From contig NZ_JACCAE010000001.1 in NCBI RefSeq assembly GCF_013409205.1, forward strand, positions 1,922,001 to 1,986,000: DNA of 64,000 bases. The letters run 5' to 3'. Of this stretch, positions 17,994-29,130 are shown one piece after another. Numbering within the stretch: position 1 is the stretch's first letter; each line of letters starts with the position of its first letter. The translations under genes and the position numbers were made by a program. This DNA is from Janibacter cremeus (lineage in GTDB: Bacteria; Actinomycetota; Actinomycetes; Actinomycetales; Dermatophilaceae). The notes beneath the pieces are model-generated. The model was not told the DNA's origin. It saw nothing but the letters and a program-made list of their open reading frames with translations, and did not search any database.

Positions 17994-18110
17994 GACGTCA
18001 CGGTATACGCGCGCGAGAGCCGGAGCGGGTGTCCCTTGGGGAAGAGACGGGCCGCCTCTCCCGACGAACACCCCTCGTCGCAAAGGTGACCTCGGAGTAA
18101 CATCACGCTC

Positions 18111-18959
18111 ATGAAGAGCACCATCGCCCACACGCACCTGCCCGGGGACGGCGAGCCGGTCGTCCTCATCCACGGGATCGGCCACCGGCGCCAGGCGTGG
18201 GGCGAGGTGCCGCAGCTGCTCAACGACCGCGGGTACGACGTCTACGTGGTCGATCTACCCGGTCACGGTGCCTCCCCGACACCGACCCGCCCGGACGGGT
18301 ACTCGATGCGCAGCACCGCTGAGCAGTTCGAGCGGTTCTTCGTCTCGCACGGGATCGACACACCGCACGTCGTCGGCAACTCCCTCGGTGGGAGCGTCAG
18401 CCTCGAGCTCGCCCACAACGGCGCGGTGGGCACGGCCACGGTGCTCTCCCCGGGGGGCTTCTTCCCGGTGCACCACCTGCCCAACATCGCGGCGAACCTG
18501 CTCTTCATGAAGGTGGGCAGCCACCTCCCCGAGGCGGTGCACCGCACGCTGGCCGGCCACACGTGGTTCCGCAAGTTCGCCTTCCGCTCGCTGTACACCC
18601 ACCCCGAGACGGTCACGGTCGAGACCGCGGTCGGCGACACCCTCAACCTGCGTCGGTCGAAGGGGTTCTGGCCGCACTTCTTCCGAGCGACCGTCATGCG
18701 GTTCACCAAGGACGTGCAGGTGCCCACGACCGTCGCCTGGGGCGACACCGACCGGCTGCTCCTGCCGTCCGAGGCGCACACCGCCCGCACGCGCCTGCCC
18801 GAGGCCACGCACGTGACGCTGCCGGACTGCGGTCACTGCCCGCAGCACGACCACCCGGACCTGGTCGTCGACGTCGTCGTCGCGACGATCAACCGGGCCG
18901 ACCGTGGGGCGGGTCCGACCGAGCACGAGGGCGTGGCGACGCAGCGCCCGGGCGCCTGA
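18111..18959 (+). CDS. Alpha/beta fold hydrolase
   Basis: 282 aa. Features of the fold: oxyanion-hole HGIGHRRQAW (about residues 21-30), the strand-turn DLPGHGASP, nucleophile elbow GNSLGG with S91, an acid in AWGDTDRLL and the catalytic His in LPDCGHCPQHD. Soluble, no signal peptide. The broad substrate class (esters, epoxides, C-C bonds) cannot be narrowed. Start ATG 18111; only a weak GGAG lies upstream. The C-terminal 30 residues (RADRGAGPTEHEGVATQRPGA) are probably disordered. Divergent from the YihY gene and convergent with the large unknown gene at 18981. Confidence 0.85.
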   Translation: MKSTIAHTHLPGDGEPVVLIHGIGHRRQAWGEVPQLLNDRGYDVYVVDLPGHGASPTPTRPDGYSMRSTAEQFERFFVSHGIDTPHVVGNSLGGSVSLELAHNGAVGTATVLSPGGFFPVHHLPNIAANLLFMKVGSHLPEAVHRTLAGHTWFRKFAFRSLYTHPETVTVETAVGDTLNLRRSKGFWPHFFRATVMRFTKDVQVPTTVAWGDTDRLLLPSEAHTARTRLPEATHVTLPDCGHCPQHDHPDLVVDVVVATINRADRGAGPTEHEGVATQRPGA

Positions 18960-18980
18960 CCCTACCGACCCCGCAGCGAC

Positions 18981-20982
<2,002 letters not shown>

Positions 20983-20999
<17 letters not shown>

Positions 21000-22284
21000 G
21001 GTCTTCCTGTCGCGAAAGCAACTCGCGCATCGTGTGCGGGTCGTCGCCGAAGAAGTAGAGCAGGCCCCAGTGGGTCCCGAAGGCGGTGCGCTTGGTCACC
21101 GTCTCCTCCAGCGGGGTGGACAACTCGTGGGACTCGAAGTACTCGTGGTCCTCGGTCTCCTCCGGCATCTCGAGCGTGCTCACCACGCGCCGTCGCGGGT
21201 ACACCCCGAAGCACCCGGCGTACCCGGTCGCGTCCTCGACCTCGCGGGGGAAGAAACTCGTGACCTCCTCCTCGGTCGTCTTCGGGTCGAAGGCCAGCAC
21301 GAGCGCCTGGTAGGCGTTGAACCCGTAGGCGCGCTCGATGAGCTCGAAGACCTTGAAGCCCGGGGGACGGTAGGCGACCTCGCCGAAGTACATCTCGCCG
21401 TCGCTGGTGACGAAGTACTCGGGGTGGACGAAGCCGAACTCGATGTCGAAGGTCTTGATCAGCTTCTCCAGCTGCCGGGTGATCTCCGGGCGGTAGCGCT
21501 CCAGGTCCGGTGAGGCCGGGACGAAGACGGAGTAGCCGAGCCGCACGTACTCGGAGATGTTGAGGAAGCGGATCTTCCCGTTGTGCACCCAGGCCTCCAC
21601 CGCGAACTCCCACCCGTCCAGGTGGGACTCCATCAGGACGGGGAACTCATCCTCCGGGATGGAGTCCACCTCGTCCGGGGTGCGGATGATGCGGTGGCCG
21701 AGGCAGCCCGCCTTGTCGAGGGCCTTCAGGTGGATCGGGTCGTTGGGGTCGCCGTCGAGCTTCAGCAGCGTCTGGTTGACGCGCTTGAGGAAGCGGATGA
21801 CGTCCTCCTGCTCGTAGGCCTCCTCGAAGATGCCCACGCGGATGCCACCGAGCTGGGCGCGGCGCTTCATCAGCGCCTTGTCCCGCAGGAGCATCGCCTG
21901 ACCGAAGAGCTTCGGCTGGTCCATCACGACCGCGTTGATGGCGCCGGCCCACTCGACCGTCTCCTCGAACAGCGGGATCGCGACGTCGACACCGAGCCCC
22001 TTGAGGGTCTCGGCGATCTCCATGGAGCGGTCGTTGAGTCGCTCGAAGTTCCAGGGCACGTAGGGGATGCCGTGCTCGCGGCAGTAGTCCTCGGCCCAGT
22101 CCGGCGCCACGACGACGTAGCGCCGGTCGAACTGCTCGACGGCCTCCACGGCGTTGGGGCTCCAGCCCAGCAGCGCCACGAATCCCTTGCCGGGGTCGCG
22201 TCGCTCCGGGTGCGGATCCCGTGTCGTGCTCTCCGCCCGGTCCTGCTGGTCGGACATGGTGGTCGACTCGTGAGTAGGGGTCAC
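20983..22284 (-). CDS. ATP-grasp domain ligase-like protein
   Basis: 433 aa from GTG 22284, chosen because AGGAGGGAGCGGGAGA precedes it; the in-frame ATG at 22257 has no ribosome site. The N-terminus GKGFVALLGWSPNAVEAVEQ resembles the pre-ATP-grasp Rossmann-like fold. Central KRRAQLGGI and NQTLLKLDGD lie in the ATP-binding region. MESHLDGWEFAVEAWVHNG and FVHPEYFVTSDGEMYFGEVAYRPPG match the Mg-ATP-binding Glu/Asn(His) segments of carboxylate-amine ligases related to biotin carboxylase, PurK and D-Ala-D-Ala ligases. The last motif has H-P-E where many relatives have N-P. Predicted to form a bond via an acyl-phosphate; the acceptor and product are unknown. Overlaps the 5' end of the 672-aa gene and is its upstream partner. 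Confidence 0.82.
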
Positions 22285-22388
22285 TCTCCCGCTCCCTCCT
22301 GCCGCCGACGTGGGCGACGCTTGCTGGACCGCACCTTGGGGGATGCGCGGGTCTCGTCCCGGTGGGACCACACTACAGACGCACGGCC

Positions 22389-25049
22389 TCAGCGCACGTG
22401 GACGATCCCGTGCGCTCCCTTCTCCCCGGCGGTCATCACGTGGTTGACGAAGGGGTAGTGGCCCGGCTCGGGGAAGGACAGCTCGACGAAGCCGCCCTGC
22501 CCGGGGAGCAGTGCGAGCGCCTGTGACCCGGTGTCGGGCCCGCCCACGCGGCCGGGCCCGCCGACCCGGTAGGCGCCCTCCTGCCACACGGTGTCGAACT
22601 GGCCACCGATGACGTGGAAGGACAGCGGAGAGTCGGGCCCGGCGTCGAGCACCCAGAAGCGCACGCGCTCACCGACCTTCGCGCTCAGCTGGTCCGCGTC
22701 GTACTGGAAGGCTCGCCCGTTGAAGGTCGTCGCGGCCGGTGCCTCGTCCGTGGACTCGCCGGCGTAGATCTCGGACGCGGTCAGCACGTACGAGCGGTCC
22801 ACCTCGGGCAGATCCGGCGGCTCGATGACCACCGCTCCGTGCATGCCCTTGGCGATGTGCGTCGCCATCGGCATCGTCGCGCAGTGGTACATCCAGATCC
22901 CCGCCCGCTCGGCGGTGAAGGTGTAGGTCAGCTCCTCGCCCGGCGCGATCGTGCGCATGGGGCGATCAGGGGCCAGGGCCCCGGCGTGGAAGTCGATCGA
23001 GTGCCCGATGCTGCCGTCGTTGACGAGCGTGATGACGAACTCGTCGCCGACCCGTCCGTGCAGCACCGGCCCGGGCGCGGTGTCACCGAAGGTCCAGCGC
23101 GTCTGCGTCACCCCGGGCGCGACCTCGACCTGCAGATCCTGCACCCGCAGCGTCACCCGGTGGGTCCTCTCGTCGGTCAGCGGCGGCAGGGTGGCGTCGT
23201 GGGCCCGGTGGTCCTCCGGCCACTCCGCGCCCGGGTCCAGGGCGAAGGGGGGCTCCTCGCCGTGGTCGCCGTGGTCGCCGCCCGCTCCCGGTGGCGGCTC
23301 GTCGGAGGCCGCGTCCGCTGGTGCCCCGATCACGTCGACGTCGAAGGTCATCCCCATGGCCCTGTGGCCGGTGACGGTGCACCAGCCCTGCCGGTCGGCG
23401 CCGACGACGCCGAGGTCGAGGGTGGCGCTCTCCCCCTTCGTCAGGCGCGGGGTCCGGTGCTCGTCGTCGAAGTAGAGGTCGTGGACGGTGCTGCCGTCCT
23501 CGCTGGTCAGCTCGATGACCAGCCGGTCGCCGGCGGGCACCTCGATGCTCGAGGGGGAGTAGCTCATGTCCTCCTGCGCGACGACTTCGACCGTCGTGGT
23601 CTCGCCGGTCGGCGAGACGCTCGTGGCGGGTGCGGCGACCGGCCCGCTGCCGCCGTCGAGGACCGGCTGGAGGGCCGGCCCGGCGGCGAGCGCCAGGGCG
23701 ACGAGGGTGACGCCGGCCATGAACTGCGTGCGGGGGAAGGGGGGATCGAGCACCCGGGCGGCCTCGGCCCGGCCCAGCCGGGGGTCGCGACGCGGGTCGG
23801 GAGTCGAGGTCGCGACCTCGCGGCGGGCGGCGACGAGGCGCTTGACGCCAACGAGCATGACGGGGATGAAGGCCGCGAGCCCGATGAGCACGAGGGTGGT
23901 CAGCACGACGCGGGTACCGGACGGGACCGGCATGAGGGACAGGGCGAGGGGGACGTTGATGATGACGATCCGGGTCATGCCCAACCGGTCGAAGGCCTCG
24001 ATCCCGACGCGGACGACCTTCGGGCCGCCACCGATGACCGCGGGCACCAGGTGGCTGAGCGCGCCGCAGAGGACCTGCAGGGCGAAGCCGACGACGAGCA
24101 CCGCCGCGACCCGGCCGTAGCCGATCGTCATCGCGGCCATGTCGGGCGCGGTGGCGACGCGCCACGCGACCATCACGATGCCGACGAGGAACCACGCCGC
24201 ACCGGCCGCCACCGACCAGGACGCGAAGTGCATCGGCGGTTTGGCCCGGGCCGGTGCGATGAGCGAGCGGCCGGTCCACAGCAGGGCGACCAGGTAGCCG
24301 AGCACGCCGGCGAGCAGCAGCCAGCGCCATCCGGCCAGGGCGCCGACGAGCGCGAGCGAGAGGCCCGTGACGAGAGCGGGCAGGGCCTGGGTGGCGCGCT
24401 TCTCGGCAGCAGGATCCATGCGCACCCGCAGGATCGTCGGCCACAGCGTGATCAGGGTGCCGGCGACGGTGATGCCGACCCAGCCGAGCACGTTGACCAG
24501 GGAGTGCGCCAGCGTCATCCGTGCGTGCATCTCCTCGGACTGGCCGCGGGCGAGGAGCACCCCGAGGGTCGCGCCGACGGGGAGGAAGGCGGCCGAGGCG
24601 AGGTAGTGGTGCACCACGATCCGGAACCGCCCCGGCAGAGCGCCGCGCAGGCGTCGCACCAGCTGCCACCCGTGCCACAGGACCGCGAGGACGACGGCCG
24701 ACGCGCCGACCAGGGTGAACCACCACCACGTGGTCGGGACCCCGATGAGGACGCCGATGATGCCCAGGTGGAGCAGGACCAGTCGCCGGTTCTGTGTGGC
24801 CCGTAGGTCGATGTCGGGGCGGTTCTTCAGCAGGCTGACCGTGAAGTGCGTGCTCCACACCATGATCGAGTGGGTGAGCGCACCCAGCGCGATCATGTGG
24901 ACCATCAGCCAGGTCGAGTCCGGGACGAAGGGGTGCACGACCGCGGTGATGACGGCGGCGACCATCCACAGCAGGCCGGGACGGTCCCGCATCACCCAGG
25001 CGCCTCCCTTCGCCCGCTGCTGCGTCGGTCGCGGGGTCGAGAGGCTCAC
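22389..25049 (-). CDS. nirK: Membrane-fused copper nitrite reductase (NirK-type) with additional cupredoxin
   Basis: 886 aa from GTG 25049, which overlaps the TGA of the hemerythrin gene. Residues about 20-450 hold some ten to twelve hydrophobic helices with several His (THSIMVWSTHF, GALSHLVP), related in look to NnrS/heme-copper-oxidase-like membrane domains. Residues about 490-575 are a cupredoxin with type-1 copper ligands H523, C557, H562, M567. The C-terminal 280 residues are a two-domain NirK module: H683 and C723, H731, M736 for type-1 copper; H688, H722 and H870 for type-2 copper; catalytic D686 and H812. All known NirK active-site residues are thus present. Predicted reduction of nitrite to NO at the outer membrane face. 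Linked genes support a nitrogen-oxide role. Multicopper oxidase is the alternative generic name. Confidence 0.85.
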   Translation of the reverse strand: MSLSTPRPTQQRAKGGAWVMRDRPGLLWMVAAVITAVVHPFVPDSTWLMVHMIALGALTHSIMVWSTHFTVSLLKNRPDIDLRATQNRRLVLLHLGIIGVLIGVPTTWWWFTLVGASAVVLAVLWHGWQLVRRLRGALPGRFRIVVHHYLASAAFLPVGATLGVLLARGQSEEMHARMTLAHSLVNVLGWVGITVAGTLITLWPTILRVRMDPAAEKRATQALPALVTGLSLALVGALAGWRWLLLAGVLGYLVALLWTGRSLIAPARAKPPMHFASWSVAAGAAWFLVGIVMVAWRVATAPDMAAMTIGYGRVAAVLVVGFALQVLCGALSHLVPAVIGGGPKVVRVGIEAFDRLGMTRIVIINVPLALSLMPVPSGTRVVLTTLVLIGLAAFIPVMLVGVKRLVAARREVATSTPDPRRDPRLGRAEAARVLDPPFPRTQFMAGVTLVALALAAGPALQPVLDGGSGPVAAPATSVSPTGETTTVEVVAQEDMSYSPSSIEVPAGDRLVIELTSEDGSTVHDLYFDDEHRTPRLTKGESATLDLGVVGADRQGWCTVTGHRAMGMTFDVDVIGAPADAASDEPPPGAGGDHGDHGEEPPFALDPGAEWPEDHRAHDATLPPLTDERTHRVTLRVQDLQVEVAPGVTQTRWTFGDTAPGPVLHGRVGDEFVITLVNDGSIGHSIDFHAGALAPDRPMRTIAPGEELTYTFTAERAGIWMYHCATMPMATHIAKGMHGAVVIEPPDLPEVDRSYVLTASEIYAGESTDEAPAATTFNGRAFQYDADQLSAKVGERVRFWVLDAGPDSPLSFHVIGGQFDTVWQEGAYRVGGPGRVGGPDTGSQALALLPGQGGFVELSFPEPGHYPFVNHVMTAGEKGAHGIVHVR

Positions 25050-25504
25050 GGGGCCACGGGGGAGGTCGGGACGCTCGCCGCCGTCAGGGCATCGACCTCG
25101 TCCCACTCATCCCCACCGAGGGTGGTCAGGGACGCGGGGAAGAGGCCGTTCTCCTCCCGCTGGATGTGCGAACGCAACTCCCGGTCGAAGCGGTCGACGA
25201 GGTGGCTCTCGCCGGTGCGGATGCGGGCGAGGAGGTCGTCGAGGTCCACGTGCTCGCCACAGAGGGTGTCGATGTGCTCGCTGAACTCCTCCTCGCGGCG
25301 CAGCACGGTGAAGAGGCCGGCCTCCTCGGCGTCGGTGTGCGGGGCGAGCAGCCGGGCGACATCGTCGACGAGCTCGACGATCTCGTTGGTGCGGCCGTCG
25401 GTCACGGCCCGCCGCAGCAGTCCGGTGACGTTGATCAGCTCGTCGTGCTCGGTGCTGAACCGGCCGATGATGCCAATGGAGCGGCACCCGCAGTAGGAGC
25501 ACAT
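25046..25504 (-). CDS. Hemerythrin domain protein
   Basis: 152 aa. An N-terminal CSYCGC motif precedes a four-helix HHE/hemerythrin domain with FSTEHDEL, LAPHTDAEEAGLF, EHIDTLCGEHVDL and LRSHIQREENGLFPA supplying the His and Glu ligands of a di-iron site. Such proteins bind O2 or NO or sense iron/redox state (Ric/YtfE repair proteins are a related type). The gene sits seven bases downstream of the DUF2249 gene and overlaps the nitrite reductase start (GTGA), so the three form one operon. A role in NO or nitrosative-stress handling is inferred. The CxxCxC-type start could hold a metal or take part in redox chemistry. Confidence 0.88.
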   Translation of the reverse strand: MCSYCGCRSIGIIGRFSTEHDELINVTGLLRRAVTDGRTNEIVELVDDVARLLAPHTDAEEAGLFTVLRREEEFSEHIDTLCGEHVDLDDLLARIRTGESHLVDRFDRELRSHIQREENGLFPASLTTLGGDEWDEVDALTAASVPTSPVAP

Positions 25505-25511
25505 CGTCGGG

Positions 25512-25769
25512 TCAGGACTGGGCTCGGGTCAGCCGCAGGGTCCAGGCGTCGGGACCCTGCTGGAGGTACTCGACGCTCCACGTGTCGGGCTCGAGGCCCT
25601 CGACCTGGCGCAGCAGCGGCTGCGGGTCGTGGGGAGCGACGAGGTCGAGGGAGCGACCCGGCCTGATCGCCGAGAGTGCGCCGATGACGGTCGCGTGCCG
25701 GATCGAGCGGGGGACGGGGCGCAAGTCGAGGGCGGGGATCTCCTCGACCATGGGCAGGTTCGTGGACAT
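25512..25769 (-). CDS. DUF2249 domain protein
   Basis: 85 aa from ATG 25769, with AAAGGAAG nine bases upstream; a longer frame to 26051 is an artefact. The core IPALDLRPVPRSIRHATVIGAL ... LVAPHDPQPLLRQVE ... YLQQGPDAWTLRLTR is the DUF2249/TusA-like fold (beta-alpha-beta-alpha-beta-beta). DUF2249 genes commonly accompany nitrite, NO and anaerobic-respiration genes together with hemerythrins; the molecular role is unknown. It is the first gene of the DUF2249-hemerythrin-nirK operon and lies opposite the HTH regulator. Confidence 0.85.
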   Translation of the reverse strand: MSTNLPMVEEIPALDLRPVPRSIRHATVIGALSAIRPGRSLDLVAPHDPQPLLRQVEGLEPDTWSVEYLQQGPDAWTLRLTRAQS

Positions 25770-25801
25770 GGGGCTTCCTTTGCCGTCGGCGCGGGCCGGG
25801 T

Positions 25802-25817
25802 CGGGTTGCCCAACCCG
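25802..25817. promoter_or_regulatory. Operator-like palindrome between nirK operon and HTH regulator
   Basis: CGGGTT-GCCC-AACCCG is a perfect 6-bp inverted repeat in the 73-base space between the divergent starts (25769 and 25843). AT-rich TTACTACATTAG follows at about 25827. The divergent regulator is the obvious candidate binder. Confidence 0.5.
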
Positions 25818-25842
25818 CACCCAAATTACTACATTAGGAGTC

Positions 25843-26502
25843 GTGGAAAATACAAACCTCGGGCCGCGGCCCGCACCCCAGGCGGACCCGAGCGACCTCG
25901 GCGCCGCGGTGCGGCAGGTGCTCGAGGTCCTTCGCGCCGGCGGGCGACCCATGCGGGTCACCGAGATCGCCGCCGGTGTCGGGTCCCACGAGAACACCGT
26001 CCGCAGCCACCTGTCGCAACTGCTCGACCGTTCGCTCGTCACGACCGCCACGGCTCCCGCGGAGGGGCGCGGGCGCCCGGCCGTGCTCTACGAGGCCGGT
26101 CCGGCGCCCGGTGTGCGGGTGGACGAGTACCGCGCGCTGACCGGGGCCTTCGCCGCCGACCTCATCGCCGGCGGTGACAGCCCGCAGGTGCGCGAGCGCG
26201 CCCGACGCATCGGCCGGGCCTGGGGCGAGCGGCTGGCCACGCCCGGGGCCACGGTGAGCGAGCGCGAGCACCTCGACACCACCCTCGCGGACCTGGGCTT
26301 CGGGCCGGTCCGTGACGGCGCGACCGTGCGCCTGACGACCTGCCCGCTCCTCGACCTCGCCGTGGAGAACCCGGACGTCATCTGCCAGGTCCACCTCGGC
26401 CTCGTCGACGGGACCCTCGAGCGGGGGGACGACGACGAGCCGGCCGAGCTGACCCCCTTCGCCGAGCCGGGCGCCTGCCTGCTGCGGGTGCCGGAGCGCT
26501 GA
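25843..26502 (+). CDS. HTH transcriptional regulator with C-terminal Cys cluster
   Basis: 219 aa from GTG 25843 (TTAGGAG just upstream). A winged HTH fills residues about 18-80 (QVLEVLRAGGRPMRVTEIAA, then HENTVRSHLSQLLDRSLV). The C-terminal half resembles SufR/DeoR-like sensors in that it has the spaced cysteines TTCPLLDLA and VICQVHLGLV, which could hold an Fe-S cluster or other metal. It is divergent from the DUF2249-hemerythrin-nirK operon with a palindrome between, so it is the likely local regulator, responding perhaps to NO or oxygen. The sensory ligand is an inference. Confidence 0.8.
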   Translation: MENTNLGPRPAPQADPSDLGAAVRQVLEVLRAGGRPMRVTEIAAGVGSHENTVRSHLSQLLDRSLVTTATAPAEGRGRPAVLYEAGPAPGVRVDEYRALTGAFAADLIAGGDSPQVRERARRIGRAWGERLATPGATVSEREHLDTTLADLGFGPVRDGATVRLTTCPLLDLAVENPDVICQVHLGLVDGTLERGDDDEPAELTPFAEPGACLLRVPER

Positions 26503-26654
26503 CGCCCGCCCGCGGCCGTCACCATCGCCCCGTTGGTTGAGGTGAAGGCGTGCGGCCATCCGTTCGGTGGCACATCGACCCCGCGCCGGAGCGTCGCCGT
26601 GGACTCGAGACGGTAGGTTACTTGCGAGGAACTTCAGTCGAGGGAAGGCCGAGT

Positions 26655-28238
26655 ATGACCAACGAGCCCCGCACTCGCGAGCTGCCCGAGCGGGTCGACG
26701 TGCTCGTCGTCGGAGCCGGACTGTCCGGGATCGGCGCCGCGCACCGCATCATCGAGGCCAACCCCGACATCGAGCTCGCGCTCGTCGAGGCCCGCGAGGT
26801 GACCGGTGGGACGTGGGACCTCTTCCGCTACCCCGGGGTGCGCTCGGACTCGGACATGTTCACGCTGTCCTTCCCCTTCCGCCCGTGGACGGGCCGCAAG
26901 GCGATCGCCGACGGAGCGGACATCCTCGACTACATCCGCGAGACCGCCGACGAGACGGGCGTTGCCGAGCTGGTCCACACCGGGTGCCGGGTCAGCAGCG
27001 CGTCCTGGTCGAGCGAGCAGCAGGAGTGGACGGTCGACCTCGACACGAGTGACGGCCCGCGGCAGGTACGTGCCGGCTTCGTCCACCTCGGCAGCGGGTA
27101 CTACGACTACGAGCAGACGCACGACCCGGGCTTCGAGGGGGTCGAGGACTTCGCCGGGCAGGTGATCCATCCGCAGTTCTGGCCACAGGACCTCGACCAC
27201 GCCGGCAAGCGCGTCGTCGTCATCGGCTCCGGCGCGACCGCCGTCACCGTCGTGCCCGCCATGGCGGGCACGGCCGCGCACGTGACGATGCTGCAGCGCA
27301 CCCCGAGCTACGTCTTCGACCAGCCCTCGGTCGACCCCTTCGTCCAGCTGCTGCGCCGTCACTTCGGCCCGGCGACGGTCCAGTCCGTGACCCGGGTGAA
27401 GAACCTCGGTCTGCAGACCTTCCTCTACCAGCTCTCCCGCCGCCGGCCCACGGCCGCAAAGAAGATCGTCCAGGGCAACCTGTCGCGGTTCCTGCCCCGG
27501 GAGATCATCGACGAGCACTTCGACCCGCCCTACGACGTGTGGGACCAGCGCCTGTGCGCCGTGCCCGACGGCGACCTGTACGCGCAGATCCGTCGCGGCG
27601 CGGTCTCGGTGGTCACGGGGCACGTCGACCGCTTCGTCCCCGAGGGCGTGCGCCTGACCGACGGCCGGGTCGTCGAGGCAGACATCGTCGTCACTGCGAC
27701 CGGGCTGCTGATGAAGGCCCTCGGCGGGATCCGCTTCGTCGTCGACGGGGCGCAGGTCCCGCTGGCCCGGCGCTTCGCCTACCGCGGCCTCATGCTCGCC
27801 GGCGTCCCCAACGTCACGATGACCGTCGGCTACGTCAACGCCTCGTGGACCCTGCGCGCCGACCTCGTCAGCCGCTACGTCGCCGCTCTCGTGCGGCACA
27901 TGCGCGACCGCGGCCTCGGGGTTGCCGTCCCGGTCGCCCCCGACGGCATGACCGCCGGACCGATCCTCGACCTGACCTCCGGCTACGTGCAGCGGGTGAT
28001 CTCCCAGTTTCCCAAGGTCGGCGACCGGGCACCGTGGACGATGCCGCAGAACTACATCAAGGACACGATCGCCTTCCGCCGCGCGGACGTCACCCGGGAC
28101 ATGCACTTCGTGCCGGTCGGGGCGAAGGGAGCCCCGCTGCCCGTCGGCGCGCAGGCGCCCCAGGAGCTGCCGCTGCCGGGCAGCTCGAGCAACCTGGACG
28201 ACTCCCTCGGCGACCGGGCCCTGGAGTCGGTCCGGTGA
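26655..28238 (+). CDS. Flavin-binding monooxygenase, Baeyer-Villiger type
   Basis: 527 aa from ATG 26655. The FAD dinucleotide motif GAGLSGIGAA is at about residue 19, the GGTWDLFRYPGVRSDSD block follows, and the family fingerprint F-x-G-x3-H-x3-W occurs as FAGQVIHPQFW (F166, G168, H172, W176). The NADPH-binding motif is VVIGSGATAV. Predicted NADPH- and O2-dependent insertion of oxygen into ketones or N/S-oxidation. Its stop overlaps the GTG of the SDR gene, so the pair is one unit, reminiscent of the mycobacterial mymA monooxygenase-SDR arrangement. Substrate unknown; hydrophobic or cyclic ketones would fit the neighbours (NMO, AKR, acyl-CoA synthetase, P450). Confidence 0.9.
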   Translation: MTNEPRTRELPERVDVLVVGAGLSGIGAAHRIIEANPDIELALVEAREVTGGTWDLFRYPGVRSDSDMFTLSFPFRPWTGRKAIADGADILDYIRETADETGVAELVHTGCRVSSASWSSEQQEWTVDLDTSDGPRQVRAGFVHLGSGYYDYEQTHDPGFEGVEDFAGQVIHPQFWPQDLDHAGKRVVVIGSGATAVTVVPAMAGTAAHVTMLQRTPSYVFDQPSVDPFVQLLRRHFGPATVQSVTRVKNLGLQTFLYQLSRRRPTAAKKIVQGNLSRFLPREIIDEHFDPPYDVWDQRLCAVPDGDLYAQIRRGAVSVVTGHVDRFVPEGVRLTDGRVVEADIVVTATGLLMKALGGIRFVVDGAQVPLARRFAYRGLMLAGVPNVTMTVGYVNASWTLRADLVSRYVAALVRHMRDRGLGVAVPVAPDGMTAGPILDLTSGYVQRVISQFPKVGDRAPWTMPQNYIKDTIAFRRADVTRDMHFVPVGAKGAPLPVGAQAPQELPLPGSSSNLDDSLGDRALESVR

Positions 28239-29086
28239 AGCGCCCCGACCTCGTCGTCCTCGGCGGGACCGCGGTCGTCACCGGTGCGGCCGGTGGCATG
28301 GGCGAGCACCTGGCGAAGGGGGTGGCCCGCCGCGGCGCCGACGTGGTCGTCATCGATCGCGACGAGGCCGGCCTGGCCCGGGTGGTCGCCGACATCCGCC
28401 GGGAGACCCCGAGCGCGAGCGTGACGTCCCACGTCGTCGACCTCGCCGACCGAGGTGCGGCCGACGCGGTCATCGCCCGGGTGCGCGAGGAGCGCCCCGG
28501 CGTGACGATGCTCTTCAACAACGCGGGAGTCGCCCTCGGTGGGCGCTTCGACGAGGTGGGCGCAGACGACTTCGACTGGCTGCTCGAGATCAACCTGCTC
28601 GTGCCGATCCGCCTCACCCGGGCACTGCTGCCACTGATGCTCGCCAACGGCCAGGGGCAGGTCGTCAACACCTCCAGCCTCTTCGGGCTCGTGGGCCCGC
28701 CCGGGCAGAGCGCGTACTCCACGAGCAAGTACGGGCTGCGCGGATTCAGCGAGGCGCTGCGCTCCGAGCTCGAGGAGGAGGGCCGGCCCGTCGGGGTCAC
28801 CGTCGTCCACCCCGGCGGGATCCGCACCAACATCGCCACCAACGCCCGCGTCGCAGCAGGGACCGACCCGCAGGAGGCCGCGCGCGGCAAGGCCGACTTC
28901 GCCAAGGTGCTGCGGTACCCGGCGGACCAGGCCGCCGAGGAGATCATCGACGCCGCCGTCGCCCGCCGCCCGCGCCTGCTCATCGGCAACGACGCCAAGG
29001 GCCTGGACCTCCTCGCCCGGGTCACCCCGAGCCGGTACTGGTCGCTGATGGGGCGGGCGATGGCCCTGGCCGCCAAGCGGAGCTGA
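28235..29086 (+). CDS. Short-chain dehydrogenase/reductase
   Basis: 283 aa from GTG 28235, which overlaps the upstream TGA (GTGA). Cofactor motif TGAAGGMGEHLAKG near residue 16, NNAG in LFNNAGVALGG, and the catalytic Ser (NTSSLFG), Y161 and K165 (AYSTSKYG). The later PGGIRTNI segment is usual in classical SDRs. Predicted NAD(P)-dependent alcohol/ketone interconversion supplying or consuming the ketone of the adjacent monooxygenase. Soluble. Confidence 0.9.
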   Translation: MKRPDLVVLGGTAVVTGAAGGMGEHLAKGVARRGADVVVIDRDEAGLARVVADIRRETPSASVTSHVVDLADRGAADAVIARVREERPGVTMLFNNAGVALGGRFDEVGADDFDWLLEINLLVPIRLTRALLPLMLANGQGQVVNTSSLFGLVGPPGQSAYSTSKYGLRGFSEALRSELEEEGRPVGVTVVHPGGIRTNIATNARVAAGTDPQEAARGKADFAKVLRYPADQAAEEIIDAAVARRPRLLIGNDAKGLDLLARVTPSRYWSLMGRAMALAAKRS

Positions 29087-29130
29087 ACCCCGCTTCGACT
29101 CGCAGGCCGGCGGGCTGTGAGGATGACACC

